NCBI GenBank assembly: GCA_014379595.1
Contig: JACMLM010000035.1
Coordinates: forward strand, 186,001 to 250,000
DNA from: Anaerolineales bacterium
Lineage (GTDB): Bacteria; Chloroflexota; Anaerolineae; Anaerolineales; Villigracilaceae
Length of the DNA: 64,000 nt
Direction: 5' to 3'
Below the pieces are notes generated by a model. That model was not told where the DNA came from. It saw only the letters and a list, made by a program, of their open reading frames with translations, and ran no database searches. The position numbers and the translations under genes were made by a program. Shown here piece after piece: positions 51,472-60,861 of this stretch (positions are counted from its first letter, which is position 1; the number at the start of each line of letters is the position of its first letter).

Positions 51472-51903
51472 ATGAATACCAATCAACGTTTTGCCATTTC
51501 GGTCCATGCGCTTACACTGCTGGCTTCAAGTGAGAAACCACTCACCTCTGAGGCAATCGCCAGCAGTGTGGATACAAACCCCGTCGTGATTCGTCGTACG
51601 ATGGCGAGTTTACGCGAACACGGACTGGTAAAATCAAAATCGGGTGCACTTGGTGGATGGCATCTTTTGCGAACGCCAAAGCAGATCGCACTGTGCGATG
51701 TTTATCGCAGTTTGGGCGAAGACAATGTGCTTGCGATCCATGCACACCCAAATAAGTATTGCCCCATCGGAAAAAATATCAAAGGCGCATTACAAAATAT
51801 ATTTCATGAGGCGGAAGCTGAAATGGAGAAAGCGCTTGGCAGGCATACAATTGCCGATGTTTTGAAAGATGTGCGGACTCGCGCACGCACAGGCGCAAAA
51901 TAA
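51472..51903 (+). CDS. Rrf2 family transcriptional regulator
   Basis: A 143-residue winged-helix regulator. The N-terminal part is RFAISVHALTLLASSEKPLT, the recognition region is NPVVIRRTMASLREHGLV, and GGWHLLRTPKQIALCDVY follows. Unlike IscR and NsrR it has only one nearby Cys in the C-terminal loop (KYCPIGKNI) besides Cys in ALCD, so a three-Cys Fe-S cluster is unlikely. Such YwnA-like members respond to thiol or redox signals. The start at 51472 is set by the promoter. It is 3 bp from the riboflavin reductase gene. Confidence 0.88.
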   Translation: MNTNQRFAISVHALTLLASSEKPLTSEAIASSVDTNPVVIRRTMASLREHGLVKSKSGALGGWHLLRTPKQIALCDVYRSLGEDNVLAIHAHPNKYCPIGKNIKGALQNIFHEAEAEMEKALGRHTIADVLKDVRTRARTGAK

Positions 51904-51906
51904 ACT

Positions 51907-52605
51907 ATGAATCGCCCTTATGTTTTCATTAATATTGCGATGACTGCGGATGGAAAGATAGATACTTTTGAACGCAAAGGTTCTGTAATCTCATCGAAAC
52001 ACGACAAGGATCGTGTGGATGAACTGCGTGCAGGTGCGGATGCAATACTGGTCGGGGGAAAAACTCTTCTGGGCGAATTGCCCAAACTGACAGTTAAGAG
52101 CGAAGCGCTGCGTGAAGCGAGAGTCAAGCGCGGGCTGACTCCAAATCCTATTAAAGTAGGAGTCGCTACGAGCATAGCAAATGCAGATATTCTGCTTGAG
52201 TCAGATTTTATTAAAGCAGGGCATGCGAGGGTCGTAATATTTACAACATCTCACACATCTATACCCCAACTTAAAAGCCTGCGTGCACATGGTGTGGAAG
52301 TTTTCGTGCATGATACTCCTCGGGTAGACTTGACGATGATGATGCAAACGCTGAAGGAAATTGGGGTAGGCCGCTTAATGGTGGAAGGCGGTGGTACGAT
52401 GAATTTTGAACTGATACGTTTGGGCCTTGTGGATGAAATTACAGCTTATCTCGCGCCCATAATCTTTGGCGGCGCGACTGCTCCCACAATGGCAGATGGA
52501 TTCGGTATCACTCATGACTCAGCGATCAAGCTTGAACTGATCGATTTTGAAAAATGGGAAGAAGGCGGGATCTTCTTAAGATATAAATTAGCAGGTCTTG
52601 CGTAG
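51907..52605 (+). CDS. RibD C-terminal-like pyrimidine reductase (riboflavin biosynthesis)
   Basis: A 232-residue stand-alone reductase of the RibD C-terminal/Rib7 family, using NADPH to reduce the ribosylaminopyrimidine phosphate. MTADGKID, GADAILVGGKTLLGE, GRLMVEGGGTMNFEL and DEITAYLAPIIFGG are typical. The deaminase domain of bifunctional RibD is absent, so it resembles the archaeal/fungal-type enzyme. It is followed 21 bp later by GTP cyclohydrolase II, the first enzyme of the same pathway. Confidence 0.85.
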   Translation: MNRPYVFINIAMTADGKIDTFERKGSVISSKHDKDRVDELRAGADAILVGGKTLLGELPKLTVKSEALREARVKRGLTPNPIKVGVATSIANADILLESDFIKAGHARVVIFTTSHTSIPQLKSLRAHGVEVFVHDTPRVDLTMMMQTLKEIGVGRLMVEGGGTMNFELIRLGLVDEITAYLAPIIFGGATAPTMADGFGITHDSAIKLELIDFEKWEEGGIFLRYKLAGLA

Positions 52606-52626
52606 CATGATCGGCGGAGGAAAACA

Positions 52627-53313
52627 ATGACTACATTTACACATGAACAGATCCAACTTTTATTGGAAGAAAACAATCAGCACGAGTGTGAAGGCATTGG
52701 CAAGGATAATATTTGCGTCAAGATCGAAGCCATTGCAGAGTTACCCACACGCTTTGGAGATTTTCATATTGTTGCATTTTCAAATAAATTCGACGACAAG
52801 GAACATGTTGCCATCCTTAAAGGCGAGGTGTTTGAAGCTGATGATATACAGGTACGCTTACATTCCGAATGTTTAACGGGCGATGTAATGGGTTCACTGC
52901 GCTGCGATTGCCGCGACCAACTGGAAGCCGCATTAAAAACAATTGGTCAACTGGATAAAGGCATTGTATTATATCTTCGCCAGGAAGGCCGCGGGATCGG
53001 GCTAACTAATAAGATCCGCGCATATAGTTTGCAGGATCAGGGACTCGATACGGTTGAAGCAAATCTCGCGCTCGGCTTCCGTGATGATGAACGTGATTAC
53101 GCCATTGCCGCGCATATGCTTCAGTCTCTCAAGGTTCAGTCCATTCGTTTGATGACCAACAACCCAAAGAAACTTGATCAGCTCACGCAATATGGCGTGA
53201 AGATCAACGGACGTGTACCTCATTTTTTGCCAAGCAACGAACACAATCGTTCTTATCTTGAAACCAAAGTTGCCAAGTCTGGTCATATGATCGATTTTCG
53301 CAGCCATGAATAA
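52627..53313 (+). CDS. ribA: GTP cyclohydrolase II
   Basis: Opens GTP to form the first riboflavin intermediate, releasing formate and pyrophosphate. At 228 residues it has the zinc site SLRCDCRDQL with the preceding CLTGD, the catalytic segment LRQEGRGIGLTNKIRAY, and the C-terminal TNNPKKLDQLTQYGVKI. It lacks the DHBP synthase domain found in fused RibBA. The N-terminal extension of about 40 residues is longer than usual. The gene overlaps the SDR gene by 8 bp. Confidence 0.93.
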   Translation: MTTFTHEQIQLLLEENNQHECEGIGKDNICVKIEAIAELPTRFGDFHIVAFSNKFDDKEHVAILKGEVFEADDIQVRLHSECLTGDVMGSLRCDCRDQLEAALKTIGQLDKGIVLYLRQEGRGIGLTNKIRAYSLQDQGLDTVEANLALGFRDDERDYAIAAHMLQSLKVQSIRLMTNNPKKLDQLTQYGVKINGRVPHFLPSNEHNRSYLETKVAKSGHMIDFRSHE

Positions 53314-54022
53314 CCCTTCGACTTCCGCTCACATCGTCCCGATGCCTTTTCGGGAGGGCAGGTCAATCGTAATCACGGGAGCAACAGGTGCGTTGGGAAA
53401 ACTAACTGCAAAAACTTTCGCAGAGCTTGGGCACAACATTGCATTGCTTGATCGAAATCAAGATAAATTGGATTCTCTTGTAAAAGATTTAAATTTACCC
53501 GCAAACAGACTCTATACTCAAACCATTGACCTGCTCGATGCGCACGCGGTTCAAGCCTCAGCCGAAGCTGTTCTTTCCAAATTTGGCAGTGTTCACGCTT
53601 TGTTCCATCTCGTCGGGGGGTGGACGGGCGGCAAGACCTTTACAGATACTCCCCATGAAGATCTAAAATCGATGTTGAAACAGCACGTTCACACTACATT
53701 CCATTTGTTTAAAGCGTTTGAAGAACCACTTTCCAAAAACGGGTGGGGACGTGTCATCATTGTTTCCCCCTCTACTGTTTCGAATCCGCCAGCCAAACGC
53801 GGAGTGTATACCGCCGCCAAAGCAGCACAGGAAACTATGATGTTAGCTTTGGCCGCTGAACTCAAAGAAGCAAAAGTTACAGCGAATATTATTCAAGTCC
53901 ATTCCATTGATATCGAAAACAAGGGGACAGGGACAACTCTCACAGAAATTGTCTCTGCAATGACTTATTTATTTTCTGATGAAGCAGACAAAATAAACGG
54001 AGCAAGAATTCCGTTATACTAA
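53306..54022 (+). CDS. Short-chain dehydrogenase/reductase
   Basis: A 238-residue SDR. The NAD(P)-binding motif is GATGALGKLTAKTF, and the catalytic region is VSPSTVSNPPAKRGVYTAAKAAQ, where Ser, Tyr and Lys of the triad appear. The PPAKRGVYTAAKAA spacing is normal. Its start overlaps the ribA stop by 8 bp, so the two are coupled. The substrate is unknown and the redox link to the Rrf2 regulator is inference. Confidence 0.9.
   Translation: MNNPSTSAHIVPMPFREGRSIVITGATGALGKLTAKTFAELGHNIALLDRNQDKLDSLVKDLNLPANRLYTQTIDLLDAHAVQASAEAVLSKFGSVHALFHLVGGWTGGKTFTDTPHEDLKSMLKQHVHTTFHLFKAFEEPLSKNGWGRVIIVSPSTVSNPPAKRGVYTAAKAAQETMMLALAAELKEAKVTANIIQVHSIDIENKGTGTTLTEIVSAMTYLFSDEADKINGARIPLY
54015..54020 (+). 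promoter_or_regulatory. -10 box 6 nt before the GTG start of the alpha/beta hydrolase
   Basis: TATACT ends 6 nt before the GTG at 54027. It overlaps the end of the SDR gene and suggests an internal leaderless transcript. Confidence 0.4.
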
Positions 54023-54026
54023 GCGG

Positions 54027-54893
54027 GTGCAAAGCCAATACATCACTACAAATAATATAAAGCTTCATGTAATGACCGACGGCCCTGAAAATGGAACGGC
54101 GGTCATTTTATTGCATGGGTTTCCTGAATTTCATTATGGTTGGAGAAAACAGATTCCAGCGTTGGCGGAAGCTGGCTTTCGAGTCATCGTCCCAGACCAG
54201 CGAGGATATAACTTATCGGATAAGCCAAAAGGAATATCTGCGTATGATGTGGATATTCTCGCAAAAGATATCATTGGTTTATTTGACTACTTTGGGATAC
54301 AAAAAGCTAAATTAGTCGGGCATGATTGGGGTGCAGTCGTCGCATGGAAAATTGCCATTAATCATCCTGAACGACTGGAAAAACTTGTCATCTTAAATGT
54401 ACCCCACCCTAATGTGATGGCAGATTTTTTGCTGCATAATATTAATCAGTTAAGAAAATCCTGGTATGTATTCTTCTTTCAAATCCCCTTCTTTGTAGAA
54501 TGGATTTTGACAAGAAACGATTTTTATCACCTAACGCGGATGCTAGTGCAATCAGGGCGTAAAAATACTTTTACAGAAGAAAATATAATTGAATATAAAA
54601 AAGCCTGGTCACAGAAAGGTACAATCACTGCAATGTTGAATTGGTATCGTGCCGCTGTTCGGCGTGGATGGAAGGATCTCTTTACTGCGAAAAAGAATCT
54701 CAAGCGCCGTGTGAAGATTCCAGTTCTGATGTTATGGGGCAGACATGACATCGCATTGAGTCACGATATGCTGGAGCCATCCATTCAATTATGTGATGAT
54801 GGAGAAGCAGTGACGTTCAATAAAGCCACTCACTGGGTGCAACATGACGAACCCGATGAAATAAATAAAAGACTAATAGAGTTCTTAAGGTAA
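54027..54893 (+). CDS. Alpha/beta hydrolase (epoxide hydrolase-like)
   Basis: A 288-residue alpha/beta hydrolase with a GTG start. LLHGFPEFHYGWRKQIPALA is the oxyanion loop, VGHDWGAVVAWK contains the nucleophile Asp (HDWG) typical of epoxide hydrolases and dehalogenases, and the C-terminal ATHWVQHDEP carries the His. The lid holds the usual aromatic-rich region. The natural substrate is not known. It follows the SDR gene by 4 bp and overlaps no later gene. Confidence 0.88.
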   Translation: MQSQYITTNNIKLHVMTDGPENGTAVILLHGFPEFHYGWRKQIPALAEAGFRVIVPDQRGYNLSDKPKGISAYDVDILAKDIIGLFDYFGIQKAKLVGHDWGAVVAWKIAINHPERLEKLVILNVPHPNVMADFLLHNINQLRKSWYVFFFQIPFFVEWILTRNDFYHLTRMLVQSGRKNTFTEENIIEYKKAWSQKGTITAMLNWYRAAVRRGWKDLFTAKKNLKRRVKIPVLMLWGRHDIALSHDMLEPSIQLCDDGEAVTFNKATHWVQHDEPDEINKRLIEFLR

Positions 54894-54896
54894 TTG

Positions 54897-55751
54897 ATGC
54901 CAATTCCTGCTCTTGTTTTATTGTTTCTATCAGCATCCATGCATGCCTTATGGAATTTTTTGCTTAAGAGCTCAGATGAAAAGTATATTGCGATGGGCTG
55001 GCAGGTGATACTGAGTGGAGCATTCTCACTGATCTTTGTTTTCTTCACAGGATTGCCGCCACATTCAATGTGGGGTTTTGCAATTATCAGCATGATCCTG
55101 GAAGCGATCTATTTTATTCTTTTATGTATTGCTTATAGTGACCATGACTTTTCGCTTGTCTATCCCATTGCGCGCGGAGCAGCTCCAGCATTACTGGTAC
55201 TGTGGTCTACAATATTTCTGCGTGAACAACTGACTACTGGCGGATACATCGGACTCGCCCTCATCACTGGCGGCATCATGGTCATTGGTGCGACCACACT
55301 TTTGCAGAATAAAAGTGAGAAGCCGCATTTGAGAGGCATACTGACTGCTTTATCAGTTGCGCTGATCATTTCCATTTACACATTTGTCGATGGCACAGCC
55401 GTCAAAAATGGACCAGCCTTGCCGTATGGATTATCCATGTTCATGATGATTCCTTTTGTAACGACACCATACATTGCACGCCGCTATGGATGGTCCTCTT
55501 TTATAGATGTATGGAACAAGAATCGCGGATATTTATTACTGGGCGGTGTGCTCGGGCTTGTGGCTTACATGCTTACATTGTTTGCTTACACATTCGCGCC
55601 ATTAAGTTATTCAGGTGCAATTCGTGAAGTGAGTGCGGTGATCGGCGCACTCCTCGGCTGGAGATTCTTAAAAGAGGAAATGGGCGGAGTTCGCGTGGTT
55701 GGCTCCGCAATTGTATTTATAGGCGTGATGATTATCGCGGTATTTGGATAG
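54897..55751 (+). CDS. EamA/DMT family transporter
   Basis: A 284-residue drug/metabolite transporter superfamily protein with about ten helices and a duplicated EamA domain. HALWNFLLKSS near the start, VYPIARGAAPALLVLWS in the first half and EVSAVIGALLGWRFLKEEMG near the C-terminus are family features. Substrates are usually metabolites such as amino acids or purines and cannot be assigned here. The ATG at 54897 was chosen over TTG at 54894. It starts 3 bp after the hydrolase gene. Confidence 0.87.
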   Translation: MPIPALVLLFLSASMHALWNFLLKSSDEKYIAMGWQVILSGAFSLIFVFFTGLPPHSMWGFAIISMILEAIYFILLCIAYSDHDFSLVYPIARGAAPALLVLWSTIFLREQLTTGGYIGLALITGGIMVIGATTLLQNKSEKPHLRGILTALSVALIISIYTFVDGTAVKNGPALPYGLSMFMMIPFVTTPYIARRYGWSSFIDVWNKNRGYLLLGGVLGLVAYMLTLFAYTFAPLSYSGAIREVSAVIGALLGWRFLKEEMGGVRVVGSAIVFIGVMIIAVFG

Positions 55752-55757
55752 GACAAA

Positions 55758-56177
55758 ATGGCAGATCAATTATTCCCCGAACCAACAGCAGGCGCTTTTA
55801 TTTTTAATCAGGCGGGAGAATTATTATTGTTGAAGAGTCACAAGTGGCCAGGCAAATATGTGATCCCCGGCGGGCATGTGGAATTGGGCGAAACAATCGA
55901 GCAGGCGGTTATCCGCGAGACAAAGGAAGAAACGGGACTCGACGTTTATGATATACAGTTCATCAATTTTCAGGAATTCATCCATGACCCTGCGTTTTGG
56001 AAAAAACGTCACTTTATATTTTTCGATTATGTATGCAAAACGGATTCGCTTGAAGTGCAGCTAAATGACGAAGCGCAGGAGCATGTTTGGGTTAAGTTGG
56101 ATGCGGCTCTTCATCTAGAATTGGATTCTTACACACGGACTTCCATCGAAAAGATCATCGAGAAAAAATTAGTGTAG
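55758..56177 (+). CDS. Nudix hydrolase
   Basis: A 139-residue Nudix protein. The Nudix box runs from GGHVELGETIEQAVIRETKE to ETGLDV, close to the GX5EX7REUXEEXGU consensus. Members hydrolyse nucleoside diphosphate derivatives, and the substrate cannot be fixed. It is the last gene of the run from the Rrf2 regulator, 6 bp after the EamA gene. Confidence 0.9.
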   Translation: MADQLFPEPTAGAFIFNQAGELLLLKSHKWPGKYVIPGGHVELGETIEQAVIRETKEETGLDVYDIQFINFQEFIHDPAFWKKRHFIFFDYVCKTDSLEVQLNDEAQEHVWVKLDAALHLELDSYTRTSIEKIIEKKLV

Positions 56178-56188
56178 GAAACGCTACT

Positions 56189-56908
56189 TTATTTCAACAA
56201 TTCAGATAATTCATTAAACGACTTGATGACCGTGCAATCTGCGTCAGCGAAAAGACTGATCGGGTCGTAGAGAACAGGTACCAGTCCCGCACCGCGCGAG
56301 CCAACAATATCAGCAAAATAATTATCACCGATGTATATCGTCTCTTGTGCAGAGATATTAGCTATTTCCAGAGCACGTTCAAAAATAAGCTTATCTGGCT
56401 TATAAGATTTCACTTCTCCCGCTGCAAGAATAAAATGAAAATAAGAGTCAAGTTTTAGGTTTTTTAATTCTTCGAGAAAAGGTTCATCACGATTAGATAC
56501 CACGCCAAGCACATATCCTGCTTCTTTTAAAAAAGCCAAAAGTGTAAAAGCTTCTTCAGGTACATAAACTTCTGGTTTATAAAATTCGCCCATATAATCT
56601 GAAACTTTAGGCGCAAGGGCAATGGCTTCCATCTCTGGAATTCCTAACGCCACCAAACGGCGTTTTGTAAAATTAACCCAAAAGGCTTTGAGATCATCTT
56701 TAAATGTTTCATTATCTTCCTGAATTTCGGTAGAGCTTGCAAAATAAAGATGTTCCCAATGCTCAGCGCGGATCTTATCTTCGAGCAAAATATTCATGCC
56801 AAGACTTTTAAGATATTCCACAAAAACCTCCCCGCCAGTGGGGAGGTGATGACGAAGTGTACCGTCGAGATCGAACAGGACTGCTTTTATTTTATTGGTT
56901 GAAATCAA
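56189..56908 (-). CDS. HAD family hydrolase
   Basis: A 239-residue HAD superfamily phosphatase. Motif I is VLFDLDGTLRHH, motif II is GVVSNRDEP and the distal motifs are KPDKLIFERAL and IYIGDNYFADIVGS. The cap is of the helical C1 type. AAGGAG lies before the ATG at 56908. It is convergent with the Nudix gene and downstream of moaA on the same strand, separated by a REP-like segment. Confidence 0.88.
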   Translation of the reverse strand: MISTNKIKAVLFDLDGTLRHHLPTGGEVFVEYLKSLGMNILLEDKIRAEHWEHLYFASSTEIQEDNETFKDDLKAFWVNFTKRRLVALGIPEMEAIALAPKVSDYMGEFYKPEVYVPEEAFTLLAFLKEAGYVLGVVSNRDEPFLEELKNLKLDSYFHFILAAGEVKSYKPDKLIFERALEIANISAQETIYIGDNYFADIVGSRGAGLVPVLYDPISLFADADCTVIKSFNELSELLK

Positions 56909-56929
56909 GTAAATCTCCTTGCAGTGCTG

Positions 56930-57000
56930 GGGATTGCTTCGGGCACAGAACGCCCTCGCAACACTTGCACCTGGCGCAAGTGCAGGTGTGACATATCAAA
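56930..57000. repeat. REP-like sequence between moaA and the HAD gene
   Basis: GATTGCTTCGGGCACAGAAC, GCCCTCGCAACACTTGCACC and CACTTGC/GCAAGTG inverted repeats (loop of 7 nt) occur here. The GATTGCTTCG and CGCAAC words match a palindromic repeat family common in bacterial genomes. No gene is present. Confidence 0.45.
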
Positions 57001-57002
57001 CA

Positions 57003-58007
57003 TCAGCCCCCAATGTGAGACATTTCCACTTTGGGTAAAGACATTGTATTTTCAGAGCGAAGTTCAGAATAACGATCTCCTCGTTTGCCCCAGACACGCG
57101 CGATCTCCTGCGAAATTTCATCATCTGTTGCACCGTTACGAATCAACTCACGAAAGTCATGGCCTTTGACCGCGAACAAACAAGTGTATAACTTTCCTTC
57201 AGCCGAGAGACGCGCACGATTACAAGTACTGCAAAACGCCTGCGTGACAGATGCAACCACGCCAATCTCACCGCTGCCATCTTTGTATCGCCAACGTTCG
57301 GCAACTTCGCCTTTATAGTTTGGATCAACTGGTTCCAAAGGCATTTCAGCATTGATCATCTTTACAATTTCAGCGGCAGGCACAACATCGTCCATGCGCC
57401 AGCCATTGGAATGACCCACATCCATATATTCGATGAAGCGCAGGATATAACCCTTCTCACGAAAATAACGGGCCATCGGCAAAACACTGGATTCATTCAG
57501 TCCGCGCTTGACCACCATATTTACTTTAATTGGAAGCAAGCCAACTTCTGCGGCTACATCCATACCTTCCAAGACCTTCTCCACTGGAAAGTCCACATCG
57601 TTCATCGCTTGGAATATTTCATTATCAAGTGAATCCAAACTTACTGTCACTCGCTTTAATCCCGCATCTTTAAGGGCACGCGCCTGTTTTGCAAGCAATG
57701 CTCCGTTGGTGGTTAAAGTGAGATCAAGATCAGGAATTTTAGATAACATGGAGATCAATAGATGCAAGTCACGGCGTACCAACGGCTCGCCGCCCGTGAG
57801 GCGGATTTTGCTAACACCATGTGTAACAAAAATACGCGCCAATCGTTCTATATCTTCGAATGTCAAAATTTCATCACGGCTCAGGAATTGATAATCAGAG
57901 CCGAAAATTTCCTTCGGCATGCAATATACACAGCGGAAATTACACCTATCGGTGACAGAAATTCGCAGATCGCGTAAAGGTCGGTTTAGGGTGTCTAACA
58001 GTTGCAT
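57003..58007 (-). CDS. moaA: GTP 3',8-cyclase, molybdenum cofactor biosynthesis
   Basis: Radical SAM enzyme for the first step of molybdopterin synthesis. At 334 residues it has the first cluster motif CNFRCVYC, the second cluster set ([20 protein letters not shown]), and the required Gly-Gly C-terminus (HIGG). [13 protein letters not shown] is the SAM-binding region. No other mo gene lies next to it. A repeat-rich gap separates it from the HAD gene downstream. Confidence 0.96.
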   Translation of the reverse strand: MQLLDTLNRPLRDLRISVTDRCNFRCVYCMPKEIFGSDYQFLSRDEILTFEDIERLARIFVTHGVSKIRLTGGEPLVRRDLHLLISMLSKIPDLDLTLTTNGALLAKQARALKDAGLKRVTVSLDSLDNEIFQAMNDVDFPVEKVLEGMDVAAEVGLLPIKVNMVVKRGLNESSVLPMARYFREKGYILRFIEYMDVGHSNGWRMDDVVPAAEIVKMINAEMPLEPVDPNYKGEVAERWRYKDGSGEIGVVASVTQAFCSTCNRARLSAEGKLYTCLFAVKGHDFRELIRNGATDDEISQEIARVWGKRGDRYSELRSENTMSLPKVEMSHIGG

Positions 58008-58104
58008 TATTTATTACTCATCATAGTTTCATATACTTATACAGTGCTTATATCAGGATGGATTGGTCATTATAACAATAATATATGAATCCAATCTAAT
58101 ATGA

Positions 58105-58133
58105 TTGACGCAGGGGTTAGCCCGTGCTATTAT
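58105..58133 (+). promoter_or_regulatory. Promoter of the PIN/TRAM gene
   Basis: TTGACG (58105-58110), a 17-bp spacer and TATTAT (58128-58133), the latter with an upstream TG (extended -10). Confidence 0.7.
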
Positions 58134-58173
58134 CAAATATTATCTTTTATTCTTATTTTTTAAGGAGTTATTC

Positions 58174-59253
58174 ATGAGTTTTGAATTTATTCTTCGTATT
58201 ATTGGCATGATCGTTCTCGGAATTGCTGGGGGCTACTGGGGATTTAGCTTCGCGCAAGCTAACCCAACAACCGATCCCTTTATCACCACCATGACTTTTG
58301 CTTTGGTGAGTGCGCTTGCAGGCATTATTCTTACTCCATACTTTACCACCCGCCCAGCACGTTACTTGCGTGCTTTGCTGGGTCGTCTCGCAGCCGAAAG
58401 TTTGTTCGCATCGCTGACAGGTTTGGTCGTTGGTTTATTGATCGCTGCTTTGCTGGGCTTTCCGCTTTCGCTTTTGCCAGAACCGTTCGGACAGATCCTT
58501 CCATTCCTTGGCGTTCTTATTTTCTCTTATCTTGGTGTTTCACTTTTTGTAATGCGCCAGGGTGACATTATGGGATTACTCAGCGCACTAAGCGGACGTA
58601 ATGAAGGTGGTAGTTCATCTGCTTGGACAAATCTCAATCGCAACATCTTACTCGACACAAGCGTGATCATTGATGGACGTGTGGCAGACATTGCCAAAAC
58701 TGGATTTTTACCGGGCACGCTTCTCATTCCGCGCTTTGTGCTGAACGAGCTCCAATATATAGCAGATTCACCTGACGGTATGCGCCGCCAACGCGGACGC
58801 CGCGGCATGGAAGTGCTGGCCGAGTTGCAGAAACTCCCTAACATCCTCGTCCGCATTTCAGATATCAATGTGGATGGCGTGCGCGAAGTAGACGATAAAT
58901 TGATCGTCTTGGGCAAGCAGTTGAAAAGTCCCGTGTTGACGAATGATTACAACTTGAATCGCATTGCTGAATTACAAGGCGTGACCGTGCTCAACATCAA
59001 CGAACTCGCGAATGCAGTCAAATCCGTTGTATTACCGGGCGAGGCTTTACGAATCAACATCATGCAAGAGGGCAAGGAACATAGTCAGGGTGTGGGCTAT
59101 ATGGAAGATGGCACCATGGTGGTTGTGGAAAACGGTAAGGATTACATCGGTGAATATATGGATGTGAACATCACCAAAGTTTTACAAACCGCTGCAGGCC
59201 GCATGATCTTTGGTCGTGTGGATGAAGAAGCTGTTGCGAAGAAAAAGAAATAA
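58174..59253 (+). CDS. PIN/TRAM domain membrane protein (YacL-like)
   Basis: A 359-residue protein with four N-terminal helices, a PIN nuclease domain with LLDTSVIIDGRVADI and the following LNELQYIAD, DDKLIVL and TNDYNLN acidic positions, then a TRAM domain at the C-terminus. This is the YacL layout, seen in many monoderm bacteria. The PIN domain predicts RNA cleavage with Mg2+ or Mn2+, and the TRAM domain binds RNA. The ATG at 58174 has a TAAGGAG SD, while an upstream frame starting at 58105 lies in the promoter. Confidence 0.9.
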   Translation: MSFEFILRIIGMIVLGIAGGYWGFSFAQANPTTDPFITTMTFALVSALAGIILTPYFTTRPARYLRALLGRLAAESLFASLTGLVVGLLIAALLGFPLSLLPEPFGQILPFLGVLIFSYLGVSLFVMRQGDIMGLLSALSGRNEGGSSSAWTNLNRNILLDTSVIIDGRVADIAKTGFLPGTLLIPRFVLNELQYIADSPDGMRRQRGRRGMEVLAELQKLPNILVRISDINVDGVREVDDKLIVLGKQLKSPVLTNDYNLNRIAELQGVTVLNINELANAVKSVVLPGEALRINIMQEGKEHSQGVGYMEDGTMVVVENGKDYIGEYMDVNITKVLQTAAGRMIFGRVDEEAVAKKKK

Positions 59254-59282
59254 ATTCAGTGAATAGGGATTAGTGAATAGAG

Positions 59283-59309
59283 AACAGGGCGCGCGATTTG
59301 CGTCCTGTT
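59283..59309 (+). terminator. Terminator of the PIN/TRAM gene
   Basis: AACAGGGCGC (59283-59292) pairs with GCGTCCTGTT (59300-59309), with one G-U pair, followed by TTTGC. Confidence 0.65.
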
Positions 59310-59424
59310 TTGCTATAAAAATCCCTTTCATCCCAGTTCATCTGTGGGTTAAAATAAGAACATCCTAAATCAGCTCGTGAAACCTTTGTGACCTTCGTGT
59401 CCTTTGTGTTTAAAAAGAGAAATC

Positions 59425-60822
59425 ATGTTAAAAATCTACAACACCCTCACCCGCAAGACAGAAGAATTTCAAACCCTTGAACCGAACCTCGTAAAAATGT
59501 ACATCTGCGGTGTGACGGTTTATAACGATGCCCATGTTGGTCATGCCATGTCTGCGCTTGTGTTTGATATTATCCGCCGCTATTTAGAATATCGCGGATA
59601 CGCTGTCAAGCACGTGATGAACTATACTGATGTGGACGATAAGATCATCAATCGCGCCAAACAACTCAGCGAAGATCCTCTTAAACTTTCACAGCGTTAT
59701 ATCGAAGAGTATGCGAAAGAACTTGCGAATCTTAATATCCTTCCTGCCACATCCAATCCGCAGGTCAGCAAGACCATGCCGCTCATCATTCAATTCATCG
59801 AAGGCTTGATCCAAAAAGAACATGCTTATGCTGCATTCAATGGTGATGTGTATTTCAGTGTGACCAGCGACAAAGATTACGGCAAACTCTCCGCGCGCAA
59901 ACTGGATGATATGCAGGCAGGTGCACGCATTGAAGTTGGTGAAGCCAAAGATCATCCAATGGATTTCGCTTTATGGAAGGCCGCGAAGCCCGGTGAAATT
60001 TCATGGGATAGTCCGTGGGGCAAGGGCCGCCCGGGCTGGCACATCGAATGCTCGGCCATGAACCTCGCTGAACTCGGCGAACAAATTGACATTCACGGCG
60101 GCGGCAATGATTTGATCTTCCCGCATCATGAGAATGAAATTGCACAAACCGAAAGTTATACAGGCAAGGAATTTTCGCGCTATTGGGTTCACAATGGAAT
60201 GCTGCAGCTCGGCGGCGAGAAAATGTCCAAGTCACTGGGCAACATTGTTTCGATCAAGGAATTTTTATCGAAGCGTGAAGCGGATGTGATGCGGATGCTC
60301 GTCTTGAACGGGACCTATCGCGCGCCATTATTATTCAACGATGAAACATTAGACGCTGCAGAAAAAAATGTCGAGCGCCTCAAGTCCGCTCTGCGACCTG
60401 CTTCCTCCTCCGCTAGCGGACTCAGCCCTGAATCAGTGACCTACCTAGCATCCACAGCGGAATCAGCTCAAACAAATTTCACCGAAGCCATGGACAATGA
60501 CTTCAACACCGCCGGTGCAATGGCCGCGTTATTCGAACTCACGAAAGCCATCAACACTTCACGTGACAACGGCGCAACCGATGATCAACTTAAACCTGCA
60601 CAAGCAGCATTTCGCGGCCTGGCAAATATACTTGGACTCAAACTCGAAGAAAAACAAGGCTCTAGCGAGAAAGATGCGCAAGTCAACGCATTGATCGCAG
60701 AACGGAACGAAGCCCGCAAACAAAAACAATGGGCGCGTTCAGATGAGATACGCGACCAACTCAAAGAACTCGGCGTGACGATTGAAGACAGTAAAGACGG
60801 AACAACCTGGAGATGGGGATAG
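59425..60822 (+). CDS. cysS: Cysteinyl-tRNA synthetase
   Basis: Charges tRNA-Cys. At 465 residues it has the normal length. The zinc Cys is in MYICGVTVYND, the HIGH-type motif is HVGHAM, and the KMSKS motif is in EKMSKSLGN. The C-terminal DALR-like domain is present. The ATG at 59425 is preferred over upstream in-frame non-ATG codons. Its final 60 bp are repeated at 61654-61713 after the nucleotidyltransferase module. Confidence 0.97.
   Translation: MLKIYNTLTRKTEEFQTLEPNLVKMYICGVTVYNDAHVGHAMSALVFDIIRRYLEYRGYAVKHVMNYTDVDDKIINRAKQLSEDPLKLSQRYIEEYAKELANLNILPATSNPQVSKTMPLIIQFIEGLIQKEHAYAAFNGDVYFSVTSDKDYGKLSARKLDDMQAGARIEVGEAKDHPMDFALWKAAKPGEISWDSPWGKGRPGWHIECSAMNLAELGEQIDIHGGGNDLIFPHHENEIAQTESYTGKEFSRYWVHNGMLQLGGEKMSKSLGNIVSIKEFLSKREADVMRMLVLNGTYRAPLLFNDETLDAAEKNVERLKSALRPASSSASGLSPESVTYLASTAESAQTNFTEAMDNDFNTAGAMAALFELTKAINTSRDNGATDDQLKPAQAAFRGLANILGLKLEEKQGSSEKDAQVNALIAERNEARKQKQWARSDEIRDQLKELGVTIEDSKDGTTWRWG
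60763..60822 (+). repeat. 60-bp direct repeat, left copy (3' end of cysS)
   Basis: Identical to 61654-61713 except for two substitutions (cagTaaagaC versus cagAaaagaT). It brackets the two-gene nucleotidyltransferase module. Confidence 0.95.
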
Positions 60823-60846
60823 GTTGGTAGTGACCCACTTTTTTAC

Positions 60847-60855
60847 TGCTATAAT
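60847..60855 (+). promoter_or_regulatory. Extended -10 promoter of the nucleotidyltransferase module
   Basis: TGCTATAAT with TGn before TATAAT (60850-60855). The ATG at 60862 is 6 nt after the -10 box, so the transcript should be leaderless. It lies inside the bracketed module. Confidence 0.55.
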
Positions 60856-60861
60856 TAAATC

